From Williamsia maris (GTDB lineage Bacteria; Actinomycetota; Actinomycetes; Mycobacteriales; Mycobacteriaceae), in NCBI RefSeq assembly GCF_024171815.1, contig NZ_JAMTCJ010000002.1:310001-374000 (forward strand): a stretch of 64,000 nucleotides of DNA, given 5' to 3'. Both the position numbers and the translations under genes were made by a program. Positions 8,956 through 16,480 of the stretch are shown here, piece after piece (the first letter of the stretch is position 1; the number at the start of each line of letters is the position of its first letter). The notes beneath the pieces were generated by a model that saw nothing but the letters and a program-made list of their open reading frames with translations, searched no databases and was not told the DNA's origin.

Positions 8956-9822
8956 TCAGATGGGGACGGCGGCGACGACCTCACCGGTGGGCTGCGGCGA
9001 ACCGGTGGCCGGTTCGACGGTCATGCCCACGGTTCGCGACCCGGCGAGATCGGTCACGACGATCGCCTTCGTGGTCGCGGCGGCGTCGACGAGGCCAGCC
9101 GGACGCGGTGCATGGTCGTTGCCGATCAGCCAGAGCTGGTAGGCGCGGTCCTGCGGGGGATGCGGTGCGTCGTCGAGCAGCACCACCGCGCGGTCCATCG
9201 ACCGCGACGAGGCGACCACGACCGTTCCGGGGATGCCGGTCATCTCGGTGCGATGCACCTCGGCGTCGGAGGCGCTCATGACGTTGCGCAGCTCGTCGAA
9301 CGAGTTGGTCTGGGCGATCGCGGGCTTGTCGGTGGCCGGATCCGACAGCACCGAGCGTCCGACGAACACACCACCGACGACGAGGATGATCGCCGCGGCG
9401 GCCGAGGTCGCCGCGAGCGCGATGCGACGTCGACGACCGAGGCGTCGCGCCGCCAGTTCGTCGGTCGGCTGCGGGTGCGCAGGAGCCTGCTCCTCGGCGG
9501 CATCGCCCATCGGGAGTTCGGCAGATGCCAACGACGAGATGGTCGACGCGTCCGGGGCGGCTGGCGAGATGTCCCCGGCGTCGATCGCGTCGAGGATGCG
9601 GGCGCGGAGGTGAACGGGCGGGACAGCGGCCACCTCGACGGCCATCCGGCCGACGGCGTCGCGGGTCTGGCGGATCCGCTCAACGGCCTCGATACGGTCC
9701 GCGGCGGCCAACGAGAGCAGCGCGGTCTCGAAGAGTTGCATCTCGTGCGGGTCGAGAGCATCGATGGAGTAGAGCTCGAGCAGGTCGTCGACAGTGCCCC
9801 GAGCGGTCGGGTCAGGCCTCAT
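8956..9822 (-). CDS. rskA: Anti-sigma-K factor RskA
   Basis: A 288-residue membrane anti-sigma factor. The cytosolic N-terminus (LLELYSIDALDPHEMQLFE, residues 14-32) matches the RskA sigma-binding domain. A single transmembrane helix lies at about residues 134-155 after an Arg cluster. The extracytoplasmic RskA_C domain follows, with DRAVVLLDDAP..DRAYQLWLI and an AVTxEPATGSPQPTG-like end. ATG 9822 overlaps the sigK frame by 11 nt, so the pair is co-translated. In this family the extracytoplasmic domain is clipped by site proteases to release SigK. Confidence 0.93.
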   Translation of the reverse strand: MRPDPTARGTVDDLLELYSIDALDPHEMQLFETALLSLAAADRIEAVERIRQTRDAVGRMAVEVAAVPPVHLRARILDAIDAGDISPAAPDASTISSLASAELPMGDAAEEQAPAHPQPTDELAARRLGRRRRIALAATSAAAAIILVVGGVFVGRSVLSDPATDKPAIAQTNSFDELRNVMSASDAEVHRTEMTGIPGTVVVASSRSMDRAVVLLDDAPHPPQDRAYQLWLIGNDHAPRPAGLVDAAATTKAIVVTDLAGSRTVGMTVEPATGSPQPTGEVVAAVPI

Positions 9823-10387
9823 CGTCCGACTCCAAGCAGGTACGGAGTCGGCGCAGACCATCGCGGATCCGAGACTTCACGGTCGGCAGGCCGGCCTTCA
9901 GCCGCTCCGCGACCTGCGGGTAGCTCAATCCGCCGTAGTAGGAGAGTTCGATGCTCTCGCGCTGGGTGTCGGTGAGGGTGCCGAGGCATTTGATGACCTC
10001 GCGCCGATCCTCCCGCGTGACCACCGACTCGACCACCTCGTCGGACGGTGTCACCGAGTTCGAGACCGAGTACTCCGTGCCCCGCCGCGACGACGCCTCC
10101 TCCGACCGAACCCGATCGACGGCGCGACGGTGCCCGATGGTCAACATCCACGACACGACCGAGCCCATGTCGGGCCGATAGTTGTGCGCGTTCTGCCACA
10201 CCTGCAGATAGACCTCCTGCAGCGTCTCCTCCGCATATCCCGGATCGCGGATCACGCGCAGGATCAGACCGTAGACACGCGCACTGGTGGCGTCGTAGAG
10301 AGCTGCGAAGGCAGCTCGATCGCGCGCTGCCGTTCGCTCCAGCAGGTCCGCCAGTTCCGGCGTCCGTGCAAGAGATCGGTCGGTCAC
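9812..10387 (-). CDS. sigK: ECF sigma factor SigK
   Basis: A 191-residue ECF sigma factor. Region 2 (RDRAAFAALYDATSARVYGL and EETLQEVYLQVWQNA) and region 4 (LTDTQRESIELSYYGGLSYPQVAERLKAGLPTVKSRIRDGLRRL) are intact. Linkage to RskA and to a divergent fasciclin lipoprotein identifies it as SigK rather than another ECF group; mycobacterial SigK drives the fasciclin antigens mpt70/mpt83. ATG 10387 is the only sensible start. I found no SigK-type promoter on its own upstream strand. Confidence 0.93.
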   Translation of the reverse strand: MTDRSLARTPELADLLERTAARDRAAFAALYDATSARVYGLILRVIRDPGYAEETLQEVYLQVWQNAHNYRPDMGSVVSWMLTIGHRRAVDRVRSEEASSRRGTEYSVSNSVTPSDEVVESVVTREDRREVIKCLGTLTDTQRESIELSYYGGLSYPQVAERLKAGLPTVKSRIRDGLRRLRTCLESDDEA

Positions 10388-10682
10388 AGGACCGACAGTA
10401 GCGTGTCTGTTTCATCGCCTTAAGCAATCGTCAGTACCCGTTTCGGCCATCTGTTGGCCATCCGGGCTGTGGGGCGTGTGATCCGTTGCGTGGGTCACAC
10501 CTGTCTTGGGCTCGTTCACGGGCGTTGTGACCGAGAGAAATGCATCCATCAAACTGTCATCTAGGCATTCGTCGCCGTCTGCCTGTCGGATGCCGTGACG
10601 GGCACGACAATTTGTCGGGGCGTGACCTTTCCGTGATCAACGCCCGCGACCTCGCCGTTTCGGGCCGGATGCAGCGTGCGAC

Positions 10683-10709
10683 CCATCCGACGGGTCGCAC
10701 ATTCCGAAT
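10683..10709 (+). promoter_or_regulatory. SigK-type promoter of the fasciclin gene
   Basis: CCATCC at 10683-10688 and CCGAAT at 10704-10709 are separated by 15 bp, about 38 bp before the fasciclin start codon. This -35/-10 pair matches the SigK promoter elements I recall from M. tuberculosis. The rest of the 359-bp sigK-fasciclin gap (10388-10746) shows no other gene. Confidence 0.7.
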
Positions 10710-10746
10710 CTCAAGGGAACCTGTCAGCACGAGGAACGGACCGTTC

Positions 10747-11400
10747 ATGCCCCGCACCAGCCCCGGACGGCTCGCCGGTGTCCTGGTGGCCGCAGGTGTG
10801 CTGGTCGCCGCGGCCGGGTGCTCCGACGACGGCGGTTCCGATTCGTCCGGGTCTGCGGCCGGACCGTCCGTGGTCGCGCCCGCGACCACGGTGGACCCGT
10901 CCGCTGGTCTCGTGGGTCCCGGTTGCGGGTCGTACATGGCCGCCAACCCCCGCGGGGCGGCGTCGGTCGATGCGATGGCCCTGGACCCGGTCGCGACCGC
11001 CACGTCGAACAATCCGCTGCTGACGACGCTGAGCAAGTCGTTCACCGGACAGTTCAACCCGCGGGTGAACATCGCCGACACGCTCAACAGCAGTCAGTTC
11101 ACCTTGTTCGCGCCGGTCGACGACGCGTTCGACAAGTTGCCCGAAGCGACGATGAGCATCCTGAAGACCGACGATCAGCTACTCACGAAGGTGCTGTTCT
11201 ATCACGTGATCCAGGGCCAGCTGAAGCCGTCGGAGATCACCGGCACCCACAAGACCGTCGAAGGTCAGGACGTCACGGTGTCGGGAAACGGTAGCGCGCT
11301 GACCGTCGACGGGAAGACATCGGTCATCTGTGGCGGTGTCAAGACCTCCAACGCCACCGTCTACTTCACCGACACCGTCCTGATGCCGCCGACGTCATGA
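10747..11400 (+). CDS. Fasciclin-domain lipoprotein (Mpt70/Mpt83-like)
   Basis: A 217-residue secreted lipoprotein. The signal peptide ends in a lipobox LVAAAGC with the acylated Cys near residue 24, followed by a Ser/Gly-rich linker. The remainder is one fasciclin (FAS1) domain: ADTLNSSQFTLFAPVDDAFDKL (H1-type box region), VLFYHVIQGQLKPSEI and the closing NATVYFTDTVLMPP. FAS1 proteins mediate surface adhesion or ligand binding. ATG 10747 is used because the longer frame lacks a signal. Divergent from sigK-rskA with a SigK-type promoter in between, so it is probably the SigK target, as mpt83 is in mycobacteria. Confidence 0.9.
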   Translation: MPRTSPGRLAGVLVAAGVLVAAAGCSDDGGSDSSGSAAGPSVVAPATTVDPSAGLVGPGCGSYMAANPRGAASVDAMALDPVATATSNNPLLTTLSKSFTGQFNPRVNIADTLNSSQFTLFAPVDDAFDKLPEATMSILKTDDQLLTKVLFYHVIQGQLKPSEITGTHKTVEGQDVTVSGNGSALTVDGKTSVICGGVKTSNATVYFTDTVLMPPTS

Positions 11401-11454
11401 CGCACGACCCCACGACCACAACGGTCGGTGTTCGCTCACCGACTGCGTTGTAGG

Positions 11455-11480
11455 ACGTCCCCGGGGATGCCCGGGGACGT
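11455..11480. terminator. Hairpin after the fasciclin gene
   Basis: A perfect 11-bp inverted repeat, ACGTCCCCGGG (11455-11465) and its complement (11470-11480), with loop GATG, 55 bp after the fasciclin stop. No U-run follows. It is the first of three stacked dyads in this convergent gap. Confidence 0.6.
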
Positions 11481-11490
11481 CACCCCACAG

Positions 11491-11536
11491 AGAAGCGGAT
11501 CGGAACCATCTGCCCCATGGTTCCGGTCCGCTTCTT
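11491..11536. terminator. Long bidirectional hairpin terminator
   Basis: Arms 11491-11509 and 11517-11535 pair over 19 bp with one G-T wobble, loop 7 nt. The + strand continues with TTCTTCG and the - strand copy has CTTCT-type ends, so it could terminate both converging genes. Confidence 0.75.
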
Positions 11537-11594
11537 CGTGTGGTCGACTCCGGAACGTCGTCCGTCTCGTCCTGTTCTGGACCGGTGGTGCTGA

Positions 11595-11683
11595 CTGTGC
11601 GGAAACGGGCCATCGAGTGTGCTCCACACCTGACGCGACATCCGGGCGAGACAGCGCACACTCGATGACACGGTTCCGCACCG
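11595..11683. repeat. Imperfect 28-bp inverted repeat pair
   Basis: The segment 11595-11622 matches the reverse complement of 11656-11683 at about 24 of 28 positions, with a perfect inner core ATCGAGTGTGC / GCACACTCGAT. The 33-bp centre carries no open frame of note. It sits between the terminators and the end of the FAD dehydrogenase gene. It may be a cruciform, an mRNA 3' structure or a small repeat element; its function is unknown. Confidence 0.7.
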
Positions 11684-11767
11684 TCGGCGGCTTTCCGTCA
11701 CGCCAACGCAAGTTCGACGGCGCTGACTGGTCGGCATACAGCGCTACGTGCCGTGGTCAGCGGCGCG

Positions 11768-13225
11768 TCAGTCGCGTGCGAGCGCCGCATGCCTTCCGGC
11801 CCGGCGGCCGAAGTACGACCCCTCGCCGAGCTGTGTGCCGCTGGCGTATCCCTTGCCGTCCTGCGCGATGTTGGCCGCACCGGCACCGGCCGCGTACAGA
11901 CCGACGATCGGTGCGCCCGACTCGGAGAGCACCTCGCCGTCGAGGCTCGTCGCCAGGCCGCCCATCGTGAACCCGGCGTACAGCGCCTCGCCGAGGCTCA
12001 TGTTGAACGCCGCCCACGGTCCCTGCGTCTGCGGCGCGAGCCATTCGGCGCTCTTGTGGAAGTCGGGGTCCTCGCCCTTCGCGGCGTTGTCGTTGTAGCG
12101 GGCCATCGTGGCCTCGAGCTTTCCCGCGGGGATGCCGAGATCGGCCTCCATCTCGGCGATGGTCTCCCACCCGTCGATGAACTTGATGAGCGGGAAGTCC
12201 GGCCGCTCCATGTGCTCCTCGTCGACGATCAGGTAGGCCACCGCGCCGGGCTGGTCGAGCACGAATCCCGACGTCCGTGAGTGGTAGGAGTCCTCGGCGA
12301 CGAAGCGGGCGCCGTCGGCGTTGACGATCAGACCGGTGATGAGGAGCGACGGCGGATAGGCCGGTGCGGTGACGAACGTCTGATCCATGTGCTTGAGGGC
12401 GGCACCGACGGACGCACCCATACGGATGCCGAGGCCGTCGTCGAACGGGTTGCCCAGCACGAACGGTTTCTCGGCCAGCGACGGTACGAACTCGTCGACC
12501 ATCGTCGGGTTCATCACGAATCCGCCTGCCGCGATGACGACGCTGCGCGTCCGGATGGCCCCGGTCTCCTCGAAGCGCTTCCACGCCAAACCGACTACGG
12601 CGCCGGTGTCGTCGGTGACGAGGTTGCGCGCGCCGGTCTCGTACCGGATCTCGACCTCGAGGTCGGCCAGGCGCTTGACCAGCAGGTCGATGACCATGCC
12701 GGCGCCGCCGGTGTCGCCGGGGACGGGCACCTTGTGCCCGCGGGGCGCCGGGATGGCGATGTTCTTGAACGGCCACACCTTCTCGTTGCCGGTGTACATC
12801 AGCCCCTGGGTCTCGGGCTGGATCACGGCCTTGCCGGGGAAGAAGCTGCGTTCGAAGCGGAACCCCAGGGCCTCGATCCAGTCGAAGTGCTCGACGCTGT
12901 CGCGGCAGTAGGCGTGGATCTTGTCCGGCTCGGGGTCGCGGCTGACCGCGGTGATGTACTTCTCCATCTCCTCGGCGGAGTCCTCGTGGCCCGTCGCCTG
13001 CTGCACGGCCGTCCCGCCACCGAGGTAGAAGTGCCCGCCGGCCATCGACGTGGTCCCACCGGCGACCGCGGCGCGCTCGAGCACGAGCACCTTCGCCCCC
13101 GCCGCGGCGGCCTCGACGGCGGCACACGCTCCGGAGATGCCGCAGCCGATCACCACGACATCGATCTCGTCGCTCCACGATTCGACCGACGACTGACTGA
13201 TGACCTCGGGTATCTCGGCGCGCAC
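11768..13225 (-). CDS. FAD-binding dehydrogenase (ketosteroid-dehydrogenase/fumarate-reductase-like)
   Basis: A 485-residue flavoprotein of the succinate dehydrogenase/fumarate reductase/KstD superfamily. The N-terminal dinucleotide fold reads VVVIGCGISGACAAVEAAAAG (about residues 22-42), then VLERAAVAGGTTSMAGG; the C-terminal FAD loop is IVGLYAAGAGAANIAQDGKGYASGTQLGEG. I chose GTG 13225, which has GAGAGGAC 6 nt upstream; the 14-residue upstream extension is Arg-rich and unsupported. A perfect KstR-consensus palindrome 62 bp upstream suggests steroid-related control. It is not a clear match to canonical KstD in the regions I can compare, so the substrate is open. Confidence 0.85.
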   Translation of the reverse strand: MRAEIPEVISQSSVESWSDEIDVVVIGCGISGACAAVEAAAAGAKVLVLERAAVAGGTTSMAGGHFYLGGGTAVQQATGHEDSAEEMEKYITAVSRDPEPDKIHAYCRDSVEHFDWIEALGFRFERSFFPGKAVIQPETQGLMYTGNEKVWPFKNIAIPAPRGHKVPVPGDTGGAGMVIDLLVKRLADLEVEIRYETGARNLVTDDTGAVVGLAWKRFEETGAIRTRSVVIAAGGFVMNPTMVDEFVPSLAEKPFVLGNPFDDGLGIRMGASVGAALKHMDQTFVTAPAYPPSLLITGLIVNADGARFVAEDSYHSRTSGFVLDQPGAVAYLIVDEEHMERPDFPLIKFIDGWETIAEMEADLGIPAGKLEATMARYNDNAAKGEDPDFHKSAEWLAPQTQGPWAAFNMSLGEALYAGFTMGGLATSLDGEVLSESGAPIVGLYAAGAGAANIAQDGKGYASGTQLGEGSYFGRRAGRHAALARD

Positions 13226-13286
13226 CGCGAGTCCTCTCGTTCGAGCGCGGACACGAGCTGCCCGCACTCGCAGCGTACCGCCCGAC

Positions 13287-13300
13287 TAGAACAGGTTCTA
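13287..13300. promoter_or_regulatory. KstR-type operator
   Basis: TAGAACAGGTTCTA fits the mycobacterial KstR consensus TnnAACnnGTTnnA at every fixed position and is part of an 18-bp dyad with ACTAGAAC/GTTCTAGT arms. It lies 62 bp upstream of the FAD dehydrogenase start and overlaps the stop codon of the upstream gene. Confidence 0.75.
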
Positions 13301-13780
13301 GTTCTCCCTCGTATTCGCGTCCCGATGCCTCTTCTCGTCGAGATCGACCCAGTCGATGTCGACGAGCGCGGCCGCACGCTGCCCACGATCGGCGCCCAGG
13401 GTCCCGACGAACACGTCGGCGATCACGGCGCGCGTCCGAGACGCGAGTTCGATCAGTTCGTCGTCGTACCAACACACCACCCCGAGATGGATCGCGGTCA
13501 CCTCGCCGCCCTCGGAGTCGACGACGACCCGCAGCACCGGTCGGTGCATCCGACGGCGGACCTCGATGAGCAGCAGCCGACGCAGGACGCGGTCGGTGAC
13601 GATGACGCGGTCGATGTCGGTGGCGAGGGTCGCCCGCGAGTGCGACATCTTGCGCGCGGAGTCGATCACCGACCTGGTGAGGCGTTCGACATCGCTCTGC
13701 GGCGGATCGAGTTGACGGCCTGCGTCCACGAGCCACTGTTCCGAGCCCACATCGACCGGTTCCGGTTCCGGTTCCGACAT
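13298..13780 (-). CDS. Conserved hypothetical protein in Asp23 locus
   Basis: A 160-residue soluble protein with no recognised domain. It has an acidic start (MSEPEPEPVDVGSEQW), an Arg-rich centre (DRVLRRLLLIEVRRRM), and a C-terminal alpha/beta section with IHLGVVCWYDDELIELASRTRAVIADVF. The last part resembles the strand-helix pattern of Asp23/Gls24-like proteins, which are encoded divergently nearby, but this is weak. ATG 13780 has an excellent GGGAGGAGG site. It follows the ECF sigma gene by 29 bp and is probably co-transcribed with it. Confidence 0.7.
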   Translation of the reverse strand: MSEPEPEPVDVGSEQWLVDAGRQLDPPQSDVERLTRSVIDSARKMSHSRATLATDIDRVIVTDRVLRRLLLIEVRRRMHRPVLRVVVDSEGGEVTAIHLGVVCWYDDELIELASRTRAVIADVFVGTLGADRGQRAAALVDIDWVDLDEKRHRDANTREN

Positions 13781-13809
13781 CGCGCCTCCTCCCTGAGCTG
13801 GTGCGGGCG

Positions 13810-14553
13810 TCACGTGCCCACCGATCGTTCTGTCGTGTCGCGTGCGGCGACCGGTCCCGCCCGGGAGTGCTTACGCGCCCCGACATCGGTCCGTCCCCGG
13901 CCCCCGGCAGGCGCGTCACGCGGAATCGGCGCCGACCTCGGCTCGGCGACACCCGTCGGATTCCCGGTCCCACCGGGGCGCCACGGTTCCATCCGCTCGG
14001 CCAGGCGGGCGCGGGTCCGTTGGAGATGCCCGCGGACCGAGCCGGGGGTGATCTGCAGGATGCGCGCGATCTCCGGATGCGACAGACCCTCCATCTCGCG
14101 CAGCCACCAGGCGGCGCGAGAGTTGTAGGGCAGATCGGCCAGTTCACGCTCGAGCGCGTCCATCAACGACGTCCCCATCGCGTCGTCCACCGGAGTCGGC
14201 GACGAGGACGGCACGGCGCTCAGGAACTCGTCGTCGGCGGCCAGTTCGCTGCGCTTGCGACGGATGTCGATGATCTTGCGGTGCGCGATGGAGAACACCC
14301 AGGTCCGGAAGCTGCTCTGGAACCCGAACCGTGGCAGCCCCTTCCATGCGGCCAACAGCGTTTCCTGGACGACGTCCTCGGCGTTCTGGCGGTCGGGCGT
14401 CATCCGGTTCGCGTAGCGCAGCAGTACCGGCAGCGTCCGCCGGACGAGCTCGTCGAACGCGGCACGGTCACCGATCGCGGCCGCGTGCGCGAGCAGCTCG
14501 TCAGAATCCGTCGCCACGTCGGACGGGCCGGCCATGTCTTCGCCGAACTCCAC
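13810..14553 (-). CDS. RNA polymerase ECF sigma factor (Asp23 cluster)
   Basis: A 247-residue ECF sigma factor. Region 2 is AFDELVRRTLPVLLRYANRM..NAEDVVQETLLAAWKG followed by the -10 recognition stretch FRTWVFSIAHRKIIDIRRK; region 4 is LADLPYNSRAAWWLREMEGLSHPEIARILQITPGSVRGHLQRTRARL. A roughly 60-residue basic, disordered C-terminal tail is extra to the usual length. Start GTG 14553 is preferred over ATG 14535 because of GGAGG 7 nt upstream. Divergent from the Asp23-family operon, which it may control; no anti-sigma with a zinc motif is adjacent. Confidence 0.9.
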   Translation of the reverse strand: MEFGEDMAGPSDVATDSDELLAHAAAIGDRAAFDELVRRTLPVLLRYANRMTPDRQNAEDVVQETLLAAWKGLPRFGFQSSFRTWVFSIAHRKIIDIRRKRSELAADDEFLSAVPSSSPTPVDDAMGTSLMDALERELADLPYNSRAAWWLREMEGLSHPEIARILQITPGSVRGHLQRTRARLAERMEPWRPGGTGNPTGVAEPRSAPIPRDAPAGGRGRTDVGARKHSRAGPVAARDTTERSVGT

Positions 14554-14772
14554 GTGCGCGCCTCCGTTCGTACGTACTGTTTTCCACAGAACCACAGTGT
14601 GGCCCAGATCACGTCAGATCCCGCGTGCAGAACCCGCGCCGAGCCCGACTCACTCATTACATCGGGAGCAAGCGACGCCACCAGTGTCGCCCACCCCGGT
14701 GGACAACGTTTCACCCCACACGGGTTCCGGCCGACACGGCCGCGACCCACGCGCAAACACGAAGGAGTGCAG

Positions 14773-15255
14773 ATGACCTCGGCATCGACCACCAAGGCAA
14801 CCACGACCCCCGCCGCCACCGCCGGAGCGAGCACGGAGATCTCCGCCGATCACCGTGAGCTCGTCGGCGTGCACGGCCGCACCACCATCGCCGACCAGGT
14901 CGTCTCGAAGATCGCCGGCATCGCCGCACGCGAGATCGACGGCGTCTTCGCCCTCGGCGGCCAGACCGCCCGCATCGTCGGCCGCGTCCGTGAGGCCATC
15001 CCCGGCGGCGGCCCCAGCATCACCCAGGGCGTCACAGTCGAGGTCGGCGAGAAGCAGGCCGCTGTCGATCTCGGACTGGTCGCCAACTACGGCGTCGCGA
15101 TCCACGAGCTCGCCGCCGCGGTGCGCTCCAATGTCATCAACGCGATCCAGGACATGACGAGCCTCGAGGTCACCGAGGTCAACATCGCCATCCACGACAT
15201 CCACTTCGAGGACGACGAGACCACCACCGAGCCCGCAGAGCCCCGCGTCCAGTGA
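14773..15255 (+). CDS. Asp23/Gls24 family envelope-stress protein (first copy)
   Basis: A 160-residue Asp23/Gls24 family protein. After a Thr/Ala-rich N-terminus the domain begins TTIADQVVSKIAGIAAREIDGVFAL and continues with GVTVEVGEKQAAVDLGLVANYGVAI, AAVRSNVINAIQDMTSLEVTEVNIAIHDI, the family's characteristic strand-helix units. Such proteins form a membrane-associated layer through AmaP-type anchors in Firmicutes. ATG 14773 follows GAAGGAG. First gene of a seven-gene tightly spaced operon. Confidence 0.92.
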   Translation: MTSASTTKATTTPAATAGASTEISADHRELVGVHGRTTIADQVVSKIAGIAAREIDGVFALGGQTARIVGRVREAIPGGGPSITQGVTVEVGEKQAAVDLGLVANYGVAIHELAAAVRSNVINAIQDMTSLEVTEVNIAIHDIHFEDDETTTEPAEPRVQ

Positions 15256-15557
15256 GCTCGAGCGCCGAGGTCGCCGACGCGGTGGCCACCGCCGCCACGT
15301 CGGTCCCCGGTGTGACCGGACTCAACGCCGGCCGGTTCGGTGAGGTGGCCACGTACACACCCGGTCGACGGGTGGTCGGGGTACGCCTGCAGGACTACAG
15401 CGGCGAGGTGCACATCGAGGTGGATCTCCATCGAAATGTCACCGACACCGCCGAGGCCGTCCGCGAGGCCGTCGAGGCGGTCGCGGACCGTCCGATGACG
15501 GTCATCGTCGAGGACGTGTCGGTCGACGAGCAGCCCGGGACACCGGACTCCGTCTGA
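15252..15557 (+). CDS. Small Asp23-related hypothetical protein
   Basis: A 101-residue protein starting at GTG 15252, overlapping the previous stop by 4 nt. The pattern VADAVATAATSVPGVTGLN..RVVGVRLQDYSGEVHIEVDLHRNV..VADRPMTVIVEDV resembles a shortened Asp23/Gls24 unit (helix, two strands, helix, strand). It has no signal peptide or membrane span. A structural or regulatory companion of the Asp23 proteins is inferred from position only. Confidence 0.75.
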   Translation: MSSSAEVADAVATAATSVPGVTGLNAGRFGEVATYTPGRRVVGVRLQDYSGEVHIEVDLHRNVTDTAEAVREAVEAVADRPMTVIVEDVSVDEQPGTPDSV

Positions 15558-15575
15558 TTCGGCGACAATCTGACG

Positions 15576-15884
15576 ATGACCACCTCTCCGGAGTACGCCG
15601 CCCGACGTCGTGAGGTGATCCGTTCACATCACCCCGATGTCGGCGGCGACCCGGAGCGGCTCCGCCTCGAACTGTCCCGGCTCGATCGGGAGTTCGGGCG
15701 GGCGCCACAACCGGCCTCGACGTTCCGTATGCCGTCGACCGCCGAGACGACCGACGCCCGGTTGACCGTGCGACCCAGCAGACCTCTTCGACGACTGCAG
15801 CGGCGGACCGCCGCGCAGATCCGTCAGATCCGAGGGCGCCTCCCGCGGTCCGTCCCGGGGAGCAGACGATATTTCGACATCTGA
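15576..15884 (+). CDS. Short protein with J-domain-like HPD motif
   Basis: A 102-residue basic protein. Its first 40 residues, EYAARRREVIRSHHPDVGGD followed by an ERLRLELSRLDREF helix, match helix II, the HPD loop and helix III of DnaJ J-domains; helix I is missing. The remainder is Arg-rich and probably disordered. It may recruit DnaK, or be a degenerate J-domain. It lies 18 bp after the previous gene within the Asp23 operon. Confidence 0.65.
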   Translation: MTTSPEYAARRREVIRSHHPDVGGDPERLRLELSRLDREFGRAPQPASTFRMPSTAETTDARLTVRPSRPLRRLQRRTAAQIRQIRGRLPRSVPGSRRYFDI

Positions 15885-15918
15885 TCCATTCACGCAGCAC
15901 GGCAATCGGAGGATTGAC

Positions 15919-16101
15919 ATGAACAACAACGCAACCATCGGCCTCATCGTCGGACTGCTCCTGGCGATCGCAGCCACCACCGGCGGTTTCGGCGGTTTCA
16001 TCCTCGCGATCGTGCTCGGTGCGGTCGGTCTGGCCATCGGCCTGCAGCGGGACGGCACCATCGACCTGTCCGGTCTGTTGAAGAGCCGTAACCGTGGCTG
16101 A
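15919..16101 (+). CDS. DUF2273-type small membrane protein
   Basis: A 60-residue protein made almost entirely of two hydrophobic helices (GLIVGLLLAIAATTGGFGGF and ILAIVLGAVGLAIGLQ) with a short basic tail. Length, GG turn and association with Asp23/AmaP genes fit the DUF2273 small integral membrane family. GGAGG lies 9 nt before ATG 15919. Its 3' end overlaps the next gene by 8 nt. Confidence 0.85.
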   Translation: MNNNATIGLIVGLLLAIAATTGGFGGFILAIVLGAVGLAIGLQRDGTIDLSGLLKSRNRG

Positions 16102-16480
16102 CGATGCCCCCGGCACCGCTGAACCGACCGTGGAGAACGGCGGGCCGGGCACGCTGACCATCGCCGACCGCGTCGGTGAGCAGATCAGCCGTCAGACAGC
16201 CCTGGACATCGAGGGCGTGCTGCGTCACCGCGGATCCATGGGGCTGATCACCGGCGCCGACTACCCGAAGGTCTCGATCGACATGTCGGTCTCCCACCCA
16301 CGGGTGCAGGTGTCGATCGCCGTCCGCTGGCCGACGCAGATCACCACGGTCGCTCAGGAGGTCCGGGCGCAGGTCCACCACGAGCTCGCCCGCCTCGCCG
16401 GCATCACACCCCACCGGGTCGACGTCACGATCGCCGAGCTCGTGCCCGGCGAACAACCATCCACGAGGAGAGTGCAGTGA
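16094..16480 (+). CDS. Asp23/Gls24 family protein (second copy)
   Basis: A 128-residue Asp23/Gls24 domain starting at GTG 16094. It shows LTIADRVGEQISRQTALDIEGVL, VSIDMSVSHPRVQVSIAVRWP and a last unit VRAQVHHELARLAGITPHRVDVTIAELV. It is divergent in sequence from the first copy, which suggests two specialised subunits rather than a recent duplication. Translationally coupled at both ends. Confidence 0.88.
   Translation: MADDAPGTAEPTVENGGPGTLTIADRVGEQISRQTALDIEGVLRHRGSMGLITGADYPKVSIDMSVSHPRVQVSIAVRWPTQITTVAQEVRAQVHHELARLAGITPHRVDVTIAELVPGEQPSTRRVQ

Noticed and set aside
10388-10480. A SigK promoter facing sigK (autoregulation)
   Set aside because: CCATCC occurs only on the + strand here and lacks a CCGAAT partner at the right distance.
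11757-14147. A 796-codon open frame on the minus strand spanning several genes
   Set aside because: Arg/Gly-rich shadow of the FAD dehydrogenase, hypothetical and sigma genes; no motif, and it overlaps three well-supported proteins in other frames.
13801-14772. N-terminal extension of the first Asp23 protein by 324 codons
   Set aside because: The extension is antisense to the ECF sigma gene and non-homologous; ATG 14773 has an excellent ribosome-binding site.
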